Below are positions 1-5,419 of a stretch of 13,925 bases of DNA, in pieces (the first letter of the stretch is position 1; each line of letters begins with the position of its first letter). The stretch lies in NCBI GenBank assembly GCA_030611285.1, contig JAUWQC010000010.1, positions 1 through 13,925 of the forward strand, given 5' to 3'. The DNA is from a bacterium. GTDB lineage: Bacteria > Actinomycetota > Humimicrobiia > Humimicrobiales > Humimicrobiaceae. The translations under genes and the position numbers were made by a program. Under the pieces are notes generated by a model. The model saw only the letters and a program-made list of their open reading frames with translations, was not told the origin of the DNA and did not search any database.

Positions 1-196
1 TCCATTTAAATAAATAGACTTTCTCTGATTATACCAGTATTTTAAAAACTTGAAATTATCTTTTTAAAAAATTTATCGAAAGATAAGTGCAAGGTGATGA
101 TATTACTGTATCAGTTAATGGAGATAAAAGAATCTAAAACATTATAACTTCACCTATCCTGAACAGTACCAGGAAAAATCTTGGAAAAGCTGCTGT
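1..196. other. Gene-free left edge
   Basis: All three plus-strand frames meet a stop within the first 20 bases, so no gene runs in from the left on that strand. I see no credible start and no RNA gene. The only coding-like scrap is 87-137, a 16-codon GTG-to-TAA run reading roughly like a beta-rich C-terminus; it is preceded by an in-frame stop and is too short to call. A 5-bp inverted pair (TCCTG/CAGGA) near 157-174 has no T-run on the minus side, so it is not a convincing terminator for the toxin operon. Confidence 0.5.
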
Positions 197-541
197 TTAT
201 ATTACTCCAATGGCTATCATAGCTGCCTTTTCTATTTCTTTCATTTTTTCGTTACTTATCTTACCTGCAAAAGGCCCTCTTATAAGTAAGAGTTTGTCTA
301 TTGTTGTTATCTGTTCACATTTAGACATTGATACCTTTGATAATCCACCTTCACCCTCTTGAAGTAAAACATGGGTGGGAGATGGCCTTAAATTTGTAGA
401 CAAAGGAACAACAATTATATCATTAGCCAACTTGTTTCGAATATTTAAAGAGACTACCAGGGCAGGGCGATTCTTAATATCCTTTGGCTTTGAAGGTAGA
501 TTGACTAAATATATCTCTCCTCTTTTTGGATACTCAATCAT
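197..541 (-). CDS. mazF: MazF/PemK-like endoribonuclease toxin
   Basis: This is the toxin of a type II toxin-antitoxin pair. MazF family members are small SH3-like-fold ribonucleases that cut mRNA at short sequences unless bound by their antitoxin. The 114-aa protein shows the family's order: an N-terminal RGEIYLVNL strand, the KNRPALVVS segment with its conserved Arg-Pro, the VVPLST strand, and an LSKVSMSKCEQI segment corresponding to the conserved Ser-x-x-x-x-x-Gln region. I chose the ATG at 541 because AAAAAGGA sits six bases upstream of it. The GTG at 559 would add six residues but has a poor ribosome site. This ATG overlaps the antitoxin's TGA by 8 bp, the usual coupling in such pairs. 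The family assignment is firm; cleavage specificity cannot be read from sequence. Confidence 0.9.
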   Translation of the reverse strand: MIEYPKRGEIYLVNLPSKPKDIKNRPALVVSLNIRNKLANDIIVVPLSTNLRPSPTHVLLQEGEGGLSKVSMSKCEQITTIDKLLLIRGPFAGKISNEKMKEIEKAAMIAIGVI

Positions 542-809
542 TCCATGTCCTTTTTGCACTTTCTGCTGTTATCCTGGTCCATTCTCTGTCTTCCTTCTTC
601 TCTTCTTCTGTAAGAGATAGATAATACGCCTTGATATCTTTTTCGATTGCTCTTTTTTTAGACATCGATAGCCAATCTCGCAGTATTTCTTCCATCATCT
701 GACTTCTCGGAGTTCCTTTTTCTCTGGCAATTTTGTCTATTTTACTAGCCACATCATTGCTGATTGTTATTGTAAGTTTTGTTTTACGCAAGGTACTTGT
801 AGATGACAT
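534..809 (-). CDS. Ribbon-helix-helix (MazE/CopG-type) antitoxin
   Basis: This 91-aa protein is the antitoxin partner of the MazF-like toxin just downstream. Residues 10-47 (KLTITISNDV onward, then two short helices through EEILRDWL) have the ribbon-helix-helix pattern of CopG/MetJ-type DNA-binding dimers. The highly charged C-terminal half, with YYLSLTEEE followed by a DREWT segment and a terminal TW, matches the toxin-neutralising tail seen in RHH-type MazE antitoxins. The ATG at 809 has a perfect AAGGAGG a few bases upstream and a consensus promoter close behind, so the start is secure. By family analogy it should repress its own promoter at 834-862 alone or with the toxin. I infer autoregulation; I did not identify a specific operator palindrome. 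Confidence 0.88.
   Translation of the reverse strand: MSSTSTLRKTKLTITISNDVASKIDKIAREKGTPRSQMMEEILRDWLSMSKKRAIEKDIKAYYLSLTEEEKKEDREWTRITAESAKRTWND
548..555 (-). promoter_or_regulatory. Ribosome binding site fixing the toxin start
   Basis: On the minus strand this reads AAAAAGGA, six bases before the ATG at 541. It lies inside the end of the antitoxin gene. It favours ATG 541 over GTG 559, which has only a distant AGGA. Confidence 0.6.
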
Positions 810-833
810 ATTATCCTCCTTTTCATCTTACTA

Positions 834-862
834 ATTATAAGATAATATGGACTTGATTACAA
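834..862 (-). promoter_or_regulatory. Promoter of the toxin-antitoxin operon
   Basis: Minus-strand -35 TTGTAA (857-862) and a perfect -10 TATAAT (834-839) are separated by 17 bases. Transcription should begin near 827, leaving a leader of about 18 nt that contains little besides the AAGGAGG site. Confidence 0.7.
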
Positions 863-887
863 TAGAAATTTTTGTGCGAATTTTTTT

Positions 888-936
888 GGCTCACTTTTAA
901 GACTAATAATATTTGTATTTAGCTTAGAAGTGAGCC
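888..936. repeat. Long imperfect inverted repeat (18-bp arms)
   Basis: The arms are 888-906 and 919-936. They begin and end with GGCTCACTT and AAGTGAGCC and continue inward to CTAA/TTAG, with one mismatch and one bulged base around a 12-nt loop. There is no T-run after the stem on either strand (the minus side carries A residues), so an ordinary intrinsic terminator is unlikely. It could be a palindromic miniature element, the end of a decayed mobile element, or a structured RNA segment. Confidence 0.65.
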
Positions 937-960
937 TACAGTTATTTTAGATTTATTTCA

Positions 961-1012
961 AGTACCGGGTACTAAAATTGGGACACATCCCTCTATTACC
1001 AGTGCCAATTTT
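961..1012. repeat. Clustered short palindromes in gene-free region 863-1170
   Basis: The roughly 300 bases between the antitoxin promoter and the COG2426 gene hold no ORF. Within them, 961-973 is a 13-nt palindrome (AGTACC-G-GGTACT). 974-981 AAAATTGG pairs with 1005-1012 CCAATTTT, extending imperfectly to about 11 bp. GGGAC motifs recur at 980-984, 1015-1019 and 1118-1122. Packed palindromes of this kind resemble REP-like or decayed insertion-sequence ends. No transposase coding remains. Confidence 0.45.
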
Positions 1013-1170
1013 GTGGGACTATTCATAAAGGTTATTATATAAATGGTGGTCGAAGCATTGATTTTAGGCCTTTAATTTGGAAATAAAAGCTGCTCTTGTG
1101 AGTAAATGTTATGCATTAGGGACAGGTAAAAAATTTTACTCTATCAAATATTTTTATCCACTGAAATATT

Positions 1171-1671
1171 TTAACCCACGGTAATAAATTTTACGTAACC
1201 TACCGTTTTACATATTATGGTTACTATTAGTCCGGCAATAAGCACCCCTGTAAATATATGCACCAGAGCTTTTTTGGGAGGTATACCAAAAACAAAGGCA
1301 ATAAGTGCTCCTGTCCAGCCGCCTGTAACCGGAAGTGGTGTTGCTACAAATCCTATCAGGGCAAAACTTTCATATCTTTTAAATCTTTTTGAATATTTTC
1401 TTCTGGTACGCGTGAAAAGCCATGTAAAAAATCTGTTAGCCAGACTGGATCTATTCATAAGGAATTTTGATATTGGTTCCAGAATCCATAATATAGCGAT
1501 TACCGGTACCAGATTCCCCAAAACTGATATTATATAGGTCTCAAAAATGTTCATTCCATAGGTTCCTAGTGCGAGAGGAATAGATGCCCTGAGTTCACCC
1601 ACAGGGGTCATAGCTGTAAAAAAAGTTGCTATTCTTGGTGACAGATATTCAAAGAAATTTGAAAAATTCAT
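1171..1671 (-). CDS. COG2426-type putative small multidrug export membrane protein
   Basis: A 166-aa integral membrane protein of the family annotated as putative small multidrug export (Sm_multidrug_ex, PF06695). The name is historical and transport has not been well established. Family hallmarks are visible: TPVGELRASIPLAL at residues 22-35, the FVATPLPVTGGWTGALIA re-entrant-looking motif at 108-125, and FGIPPKKAL at 128-136. Hydrophobic spans lie near 43-66, 102-130 and 137-158. A very basic cytoplasmic stretch (RTRRKYSKRFKR, residues 88-99) separates the two motif regions, giving two halves each with a Pro-Gly motif, as in DedA-like proteins. The ATG at 1671 has only a weak GGAT upstream. 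It is transcribed divergently from uppP, and its best promoter overlaps the uppP start. Length is normal for the family. Confidence 0.85.
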   Translation of the reverse strand: MNFSNFFEYLSPRIATFFTAMTPVGELRASIPLALGTYGMNIFETYIISVLGNLVPVIAILWILEPISKFLMNRSSLANRFFTWLFTRTRRKYSKRFKRYESFALIGFVATPLPVTGGWTGALIAFVFGIPPKKALVHIFTGVLIAGLIVTIICKTVGYVKFITVG

Positions 1672-1694
1672 AAAATAAAATCCATATCAATTTT

Positions 1695-1722
1695 TTTATT
1701 TTTAATTATTTTATGCTATATT
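1695..1722 (+). promoter_or_regulatory. Possible uppP promoter (extended -10)
   Basis: TGC-TATATT (1714-1722) is an extended -10 with one mismatch; the -35 (TTTATT, 1695-1700, 16-base spacer) is weak. It would give a leader of about 43 nt. The sequence is very AT-rich, so a chance match is possible. Confidence 0.35.
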
Positions 1723-1761
1723 TAAAAACTAATTATAAGTTATTAAAGCAAAATTTTATTT

Positions 1762-1790
1762 ATTATATAAGTTGAATATATTACAGTCAA
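1762..1790 (-). promoter_or_regulatory. Promoter of the COG2426 gene, overlapping the uppP start
   Basis: Minus-strand -35 TTGACT (1785-1790), 17-base spacer, perfect -10 TATAAT (1762-1767). The -35 box lies within uppP codons 5-7, so polymerase bound here would sit on the uppP translation start. Predicted leader is about 84 nt. Confidence 0.6.
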
Positions 1791-2713
1791 TTGTTTTAGG
1801 TATAATTCAAGGAATTACTGAGTTTTTTCCCATAAGCAGTTCGGGTCATCTGGTAATTTTTCCTTATTTTTTTAACTGGGATTATATTCCGCTCTACTTT
1901 ACGGTAACAGTTCATTTTGCCACACTTGCCGCAGTAGTTACTGTTTTTTATAAAGAAATCTTCAGAATCATAAGAGCGGTAATTTTAGGTATTTTTATCA
2001 GGAGGCAGAGGACTTCAGATAATTTTAAGATAGGCATTTTTTTAATAATAGCCAGTATCCCTGCTGCAGTTGCTGGATTTTTCCTGGACGATTACGTGGA
2101 AAGTTTGTTTAGCAAGCCTATAGTAGTGGCAACATTTTTACTTGTCACCGCATTATTCCTGTGGCTGGGTGAGCTGAGGGGGAGACATATTGAAGCTGGA
2201 ATTATAAACAGCCAGGACAGCACCAGGGGTAAATATTCTTCTTCCGGGAGTAAAGAAGATAAGAAGGGTGGTTTAATTGGAGGAATTGATCTTAACGGAA
2301 GTGGCATAAAAAAAGTAAAATTTAATTTTTTCATAGCGGCGGTGACCGGGATAGGACAGGCTTTAGCCATTTTCCCTGGAATTTCAAGATCGGGTACCAC
2401 TATTTCATTTGCCAGGTTTTTTGGAATAAAAAGAAGTGAGGCAGTTAGATTTTCATTTTTAATGTTGGTTCCTGTTATTATTGGTTCCTTTGCATTTGAA
2501 CTTTACCGGTCCTCCAGTATTATTTTCGAAAATGACACTGGAGTGATTCAAAATCTGGCGACAGGATTTTTATCTTCTTATCTGGCAGGACTGGTTGCCA
2601 TAAAGTTCATTGTTTATTTGACCAGAAAAAAGAATCTAAATGTATTTGCCATATATTGTATTTGTCTTGCAGCGGCAGTTTTTATTTTTTTTATGATAAA
2701 GAAATTTATCTAA
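1772..2713 (+). CDS. uppP: Undecaprenyl-diphosphatase (UppP/BacA)
   Basis: UppP dephosphorylates undecaprenyl diphosphate to the monophosphate lipid carrier used for peptidoglycan and other surface glycans; high activity gives bacitracin tolerance. The protein is polytopic in the inner membrane. The two active-site motifs are intact: QGITEFFPISSSGHL at residues 13-27 (with E17 and the SSSGH segment) and FPGISRSGTT at 201-210 (with R206). At 313 aa it is longer than most family members (about 260-290). The excess is a hydrophilic Ser/Gly/Lys-rich insertion at about 137-182 between membrane segments. The start is a TTG at 1772, chosen because the family usually begins this close to the first motif; there is an in-frame stop at 1736 and no clear ribosome site. 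rmlA begins six bases after the stop, implying one transcript. Confidence 0.93.
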   Translation: MNILQSIVLGIIQGITEFFPISSSGHLVIFPYFFNWDYIPLYFTVTVHFATLAAVVTVFYKEIFRIIRAVILGIFIRRQRTSDNFKIGIFLIIASIPAAVAGFFLDDYVESLFSKPIVVATFLLVTALFLWLGELRGRHIEAGIINSQDSTRGKYSSSGSKEDKKGGLIGGIDLNGSGIKKVKFNFFIAAVTGIGQALAIFPGISRSGTTISFARFFGIKRSEAVRFSFLMLVPVIIGSFAFELYRSSSIIFENDTGVIQNLATGFLSSYLAGLVAIKFIVYLTRKKNLNVFAIYCICLAAAVFIFFMIKKFI

Positions 2714-2719
2714 AGGAGA

Positions 2720-3475
2720 GTGAACACAAGTACTATGAAAGGTGTTATATTAGCAGGTGGGCTGGGGACCCGGCTTATGCCCTGTACCAAAGTCACCAAC
2801 AAGCACTTACTTCCGGTTTATGATAAACCAATGATTTACTATCCTCTTAAAACTCTGGTAAGAGCAGGGCTTGAGGATATAATGATAGTTACCGGGGGTA
2901 ATAGTGCCGGGGATTTCTTAAGACTTCTTAGCAATGGCCGGGAGTTTGGGCTTAAAGATATAAGCTATACATGTCAGGAAGGAGAGGGGGGTATAGCGGA
3001 TGCCTTGAGGCTGGCTGAGAATTTTGTAGATAATGATAAGGTAGTGGTAATGCTTGGTGATAATATAATAGAGGATGATATTTCAGATGCCGTAATGGAA
3101 TTTGAGAAGCAGGATATGGGGGCGAGAATATTCTTAAAAGAAGTCAGTGACCCGGAAAGGTTCGGGGTTGCTGAAGTTAAAGAAGGTAGAGTAATAAATA
3201 TCGAGGAAAAGCCTAAAAAACCAAAAAGCAATTATGCAGTTGTAGGGATCTATATGTATGATAGTGATGTATTTGAGATAATTAAGACTCTTAAACCTTC
3301 AGATAGAGGTGAACTTGAAATAACTGATGTTAATAATGAATACATCAGAAGAGGTACAATGAAATATTCCATTCTTGAAGGCTGGTGGGCGGATGCGGCT
3401 ACTTCCTTTGAAGCATTATTCAGGGCAGGTCAGCTGGTAAGAAAAGAGTTATTAAATGATAAGTCTTCGGATTGA
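2720..3475 (+). CDS. rmlA: Glucose-1-phosphate thymidylyltransferase-like sugar nucleotidyltransferase (RmlA/RfbA type)
   Basis: Predicted to join glucose-1-phosphate and dTTP (or another NTP) into a nucleotide sugar, the first step to dTDP-rhamnose and related surface sugars. Visible: the nucleotide-binding LAGGLGTRL at 11-19, the TNKHLLPVYDKPM segment at 26-38 with catalytic Lys28, GDN at 113-115 with the metal-binding Asp114, the EKP motif at 163-165, and WWADA at 222-226 supplying a second acidic residue. At 246-251 aa it lacks the roughly 40-residue C-terminal extension of the classical ~290-aa RmlA. It therefore resembles shorter versions whose base and sugar preference is uncertain. 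The start is GTG 2720 or, more like the family N-terminus, ATG 2735. The ribosome site AGGAG (2714-2718) is one base from GTG and 16 from ATG, so neither spacing is ideal. No other rml genes are nearby. Confidence 0.88.
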   Translation: MNTSTMKGVILAGGLGTRLMPCTKVTNKHLLPVYDKPMIYYPLKTLVRAGLEDIMIVTGGNSAGDFLRLLSNGREFGLKDISYTCQEGEGGIADALRLAENFVDNDKVVVMLGDNIIEDDISDAVMEFEKQDMGARIFLKEVSDPERFGVAEVKEGRVINIEEKPKKPKSNYAVVGIYMYDSDVFEIIKTLKPSDRGELEITDVNNEYIRRGTMKYSILEGWWADAATSFEALFRAGQLVRKELLNDKSSD

Positions 3476-3496
3476 TATTTTACTGGTCGGTGTCTG

Positions 3497-3706
3497 TCAG
3501 ATTTGTATTATTTTTATTGAACCACAGTAAAAACATCTGTCTACATTATGTGAGCTTTTCCACTTACTATCTGAAGTTATAACAGCCCAGGTGAGAGAGT
3601 CCATATCTTTTTTATTATCTGAGTTCTGATATATGAAAGCATTACCTTCTTCTTTTACCACACCAATAAATTTATACGTGTTTCCACATTTTAAACATTT
3701 ATACAT
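3497..3706 (-). CDS. Small zinc-ribbon protein, function unknown
   Basis: A 69-aa protein I do not recognise by name. It has two Cys-x-x-Cys knuckles, CLKC at residues 4-7 and CFYC at 58-61, the pattern of a one-zinc ribbon with a long 50-residue insert between the knuckles. Such proteins are often nucleic-acid or protein adaptors, but nothing here says which. That it is a real gene is well supported: ATG at 3706 follows a perfect AAGGAGG with a 4-nt spacer, and a near-consensus promoter lies upstream. It converges on rmlA, with 21 bases between the two stops, and is divergent from the 85-aa gene at 3918. It has no transmembrane segment or signal peptide, so it is probably cytoplasmic. Confidence 0.72.
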   Translation of the reverse strand: MYKCLKCGNTYKFIGVVKEEGNAFIYQNSDNKKDMDSLTWAVITSDSKWKSSHNVDRCFYCGSIKIIQI

Positions 3707-3745
3707 CTAGCCTCCTTAAAAAATAAATTTCAGTTATTATAGGTT

Positions 3746-3773
3746 ATTATAGTATATTGAAATATAATATCAA
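3746..3773 (-). promoter_or_regulatory. Promoter of the zinc-ribbon gene
   Basis: Minus-strand -35 TTGATA (3768-3773), 16-base spacer, perfect -10 TATAAT (3746-3751). A second TATAAT lies ten bases downstream at 3736-3741, so start-site choice may vary. Leader of roughly 30 nt. Confidence 0.65.
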
Positions 3774-3810
3774 TACATTTTATATAGATTTTAAATAAAA
3801 AATGATTTTT

Positions 3811-3828
3811 GGTATACTTTTTTATACC
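3811..3828. repeat. Short inverted repeat in the 3707-3917 divergent region
   Basis: GGTATA (3811-3816) and TATACC (3823-3828) flank a CTTTTT loop; pairing extends outward through T-run/A-run flanks with one bulged base. It lies between two divergent promoters, so it could be an operator. A small terminator-like hairpin or chance in AT-rich DNA are alternatives. Confidence 0.4.
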
Positions 3829-3852
3829 TGAAAATAATAAATGTAGATTTAT

Positions 3853-3881
3853 TTGACTAAAAAAAACAGCTTTGATAATAT
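3853..3881 (+). promoter_or_regulatory. Possible promoter for the 85-aa gene and trx
   Basis: -35 TTGACT (3853-3858), 17-base spacer, -10 TAATAT (3876-3881, 4 of 6). An alternative -10, GATAAT (3874-3879), leaves a 15-base spacer. The predicted transcript starts about 30 bases before ATG 3918. Confidence 0.45.
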
Positions 3882-3917
3882 CTGTAAATATTATTAACAA
3901 GTATTTTTTTAAATGCC

Positions 3918-4175
3918 ATGCAAATGCAAATACCAAAACAAAAAGTAAGAGTAAAAATCAAGACAGAATCTTTTGTGGTCAAAGGCACGATCTATACCAT
4001 GGTAGATGGCAGATTAAGTGATTATATGACCTCCCAGAAAAATAGATTTATACCTATAACTGATGCAGAAGTGCAATATCTGGGTGAGGGCGGAAAAATT
4101 CTGGATGAAAAAAAGAATAAAAGAGATGTCGTTTTTATAAACGTAGATAAAATAGAGATGATAGAATACCTGTAA
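3918..4175 (+). CDS. Small conserved-type protein of unknown function (DUF6812-like)
   Basis: An 85-aa soluble protein with no signal or membrane segment. It alternates short predicted beta-strands (KVRVKIKTESFVVKGTIYT near 9-27; VVFINVDKIEMIEYL at 71-85) around a GRLSDYMTS loop and an RFIPITDAEV strand. The pattern 'binds or modifies, grants a graded GRLSDxL loop, then FIPLTD' reminds me of the small all-beta DUF6812 family, but I assign that from memory and cannot verify it. No biochemical function is known to me. No Shine-Dalgarno sequence precedes ATG 3918; an in-frame ATG at 3924 is equally possible. Thioredoxin begins 37 bases downstream on the same strand, so co-transcription is likely. 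Coding is supported by amphipathic strand periodicity and absence of a competing ORF. Confidence 0.65.
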   Translation: MQMQIPKQKVRVKIKTESFVVKGTIYTMVDGRLSDYMTSQKNRFIPITDAEVQYLGEGGKILDEKKNKRDVVFINVDKIEMIEYL

Positions 4176-4212
4176 TTGTTGATGTAAAGAAATACTATAG
4201 AAGGGAAGAAGA

Positions 4213-4539
4213 ATGTCTGAAGCTATTTCTCAGTTGACCGATTCGAATTTTGAAGGTGAAGTAATTAGTTCAGAAAAGCCGGTTCTGGTAGATTTCTGGG
4301 CTGTGTGGTGCGGTCCCTGCAGGATGATTGCTCCAGAACTTAAAAAACTGAGTGAAGAAAAAAGCGGAGAATTAAAAATTGGAAGACTTAACGTAGACGA
4401 TAATAGGGATATTGCTATAAAATATGGTATCAGCAGTATTCCAACATTGCTACTATTTAAAAATGGACAAGTAGTTAAAAAACTTATCGGTGCTATGTCC
4501 AAAGATAAAATATTAACCGAGATATCTCAATTTTTATAA
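4213..4539 (+). CDS. trxA: Thioredoxin
   Basis: A cytoplasmic dithiol reductant that reduces disulfides in ribonucleotide reductase, peroxiredoxins and other targets, itself recycled by thioredoxin reductase. The 108-aa length is exactly typical. The active site WCGPC is at residues 32-36, preceded by VDFWAVW with the buried Asp27. The cis-proline loop SIPT places Pro77 against the active site, and the GQVVKKLIGAMSK segment matches the usual 'G...k.G' C-terminal hairpin. The ATG at 4213 has a purine-rich AAGGGAAGAAG just upstream. The DUF72 gene starts five bases after its stop, so the two are probably translated from the same mRNA. No thioredoxin reductase gene lies in the window. Confidence 0.96.
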   Translation: MSEAISQLTDSNFEGEVISSEKPVLVDFWAVWCGPCRMIAPELKKLSEEKSGELKIGRLNVDDNRDIAIKYGISSIPTLLLFKNGQVVKKLIGAMSKDKILTEISQFL

Positions 4540-4544
4540 AATTA

Positions 4545-5345
4545 ATGAGCAGTATTTTTATTGGTACTTCAGGGTATAGTTATGCCGACTGGAATATTAC
4601 CTTTTATCCAGCAGGACTGGATAAAAAAGACCAATTAAGTTATTACAGTACGATATTTAATACAGTTGAAATAAATTTTACCTATTACAGTCTTCCATAC
4701 CCTCACATATTTAAAAACATGGCACAGAAAGTTAAGGGAGATTTCATTTTTTCAGTGAAAGCTCATAGTGGTGTTACCCACACCAGAGATTTTAAAAAGG
4801 AAGATATTATAAGATTTGTCGGTTCACTCAATCCACTTATTGAGGAAGATAAAATGGGGACAGTACTGCTGCAATTTCCATGGGCTTTTAAGTTTAATCA
4901 GAGTAACTGTGACTATTTAAGCCGGATAAGGGAAAATTTAAGAGACCTGGAACTTTGCGCGGAATTCAGGAATAATAGCTGGTTAAGAGAAGAAACGATA
5001 GATCATTTAAAAAATTTAAATATGGGATTCTGCAATGTAGATGAGCCGCGGATTAAAGGGCTGCTCCCACCTACAAGCATCAGTACTACTAACACTGGAT
5101 ATATCAGATTTCACGGAAGAAATGACCTTAACTGGTGGAAACCAAAATACGGGTATCAGAGATATGATCATCTTTATACCGAAGAAGAGCTAAGCGAGTG
5201 GGTACCCAGAGTAAAACAAGTGGCGAAAAATACTAAAAAAACCTACATCTATTTTAATAATCATTATAAGGCGCAGGCTGTAAGATCGGCAAAAATTCTC
5301 CAGGAACTTATAGAAGATAGTGATATTTCTACTTCACAAAATTAG
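4545..5345 (+). CDS. DUF72 (YecE-like) TIM-barrel protein
   Basis: A 266-aa member of the DUF72/YecE family (PF01904), a widespread TIM-barrel fold with no agreed biochemical role. The signature start FIGTSGYSYADW (residues 5-16) is followed by FYPAGL and FNTVEINFTYYSLP (38-51). The middle carries FSVKAH (69-74) and VLLQFP (107-112). The second half shows AEFRNNSW (139-146), CNVDEP (163-168), YIRFHGRN (186-193) and TYIYFNNHYKAQA near 233-245, all conserved positions of the family. Conserved Glu, Arg, His and Asn line what should be the barrel mouth, suggesting a catalytic or phosphate/sugar-binding pocket. It follows thioredoxin by five bases and lacks its own ribosome site, so translational coupling is likely. 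Length is normal. Confidence 0.92.
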   Translation: MSSIFIGTSGYSYADWNITFYPAGLDKKDQLSYYSTIFNTVEINFTYYSLPYPHIFKNMAQKVKGDFIFSVKAHSGVTHTRDFKKEDIIRFVGSLNPLIEEDKMGTVLLQFPWAFKFNQSNCDYLSRIRENLRDLELCAEFRNNSWLREETIDHLKNLNMGFCNVDEPRIKGLLPPTSISTTNTGYIRFHGRNDLNWWKPKYGYQRYDHLYTEEELSEWVPRVKQVAKNTKKTYIYFNNHYKAQAVRSAKILQELIEDSDISTSQN

Positions 5346-5361
5346 ACTAATTATATAAAAT
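5333..5361 (+). promoter_or_regulatory. Possible ileS operon promoter
   Basis: -35 TTCACA (5333-5338) overlaps the end of the DUF72 gene; 17-base spacer; -10 TAAAAT (5356-5361). Each box differs from consensus at one position. The leader would be about 50 nt, too short for a T-box element. Confidence 0.45.
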
Positions 5362-5419
5362 CTATTAAACAGTTTTTGGACAGTTATTTATAAATGGGAA
5401 GGATATAAAGATATAAGGT

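Noticed and set aside
87..137. Short GTG-started ORF or gene remnant at the left edge
   Set aside because: Only 16 codons, an in-frame stop immediately before it, no ribosome site and no identifiable homologue.
888..936. Intrinsic terminator
   Set aside because: The stem is long, but neither strand has a T-run after it; the flank is an A-run on the minus strand.
3730..3936. 68-aa minus-strand ORF in the divergent region
   Set aside because: It lies over the promoters of two flanking genes, is almost all AT-rich Ile/Phe/Lys codons, has no ribosome site and no family-like pattern.
5346..5419. T-box riboswitch upstream of ileS
   Set aside because: Only 74 bases separate the DUF72 gene and ileS; there is no T-box motif or terminator/antiterminator hairpin pair.
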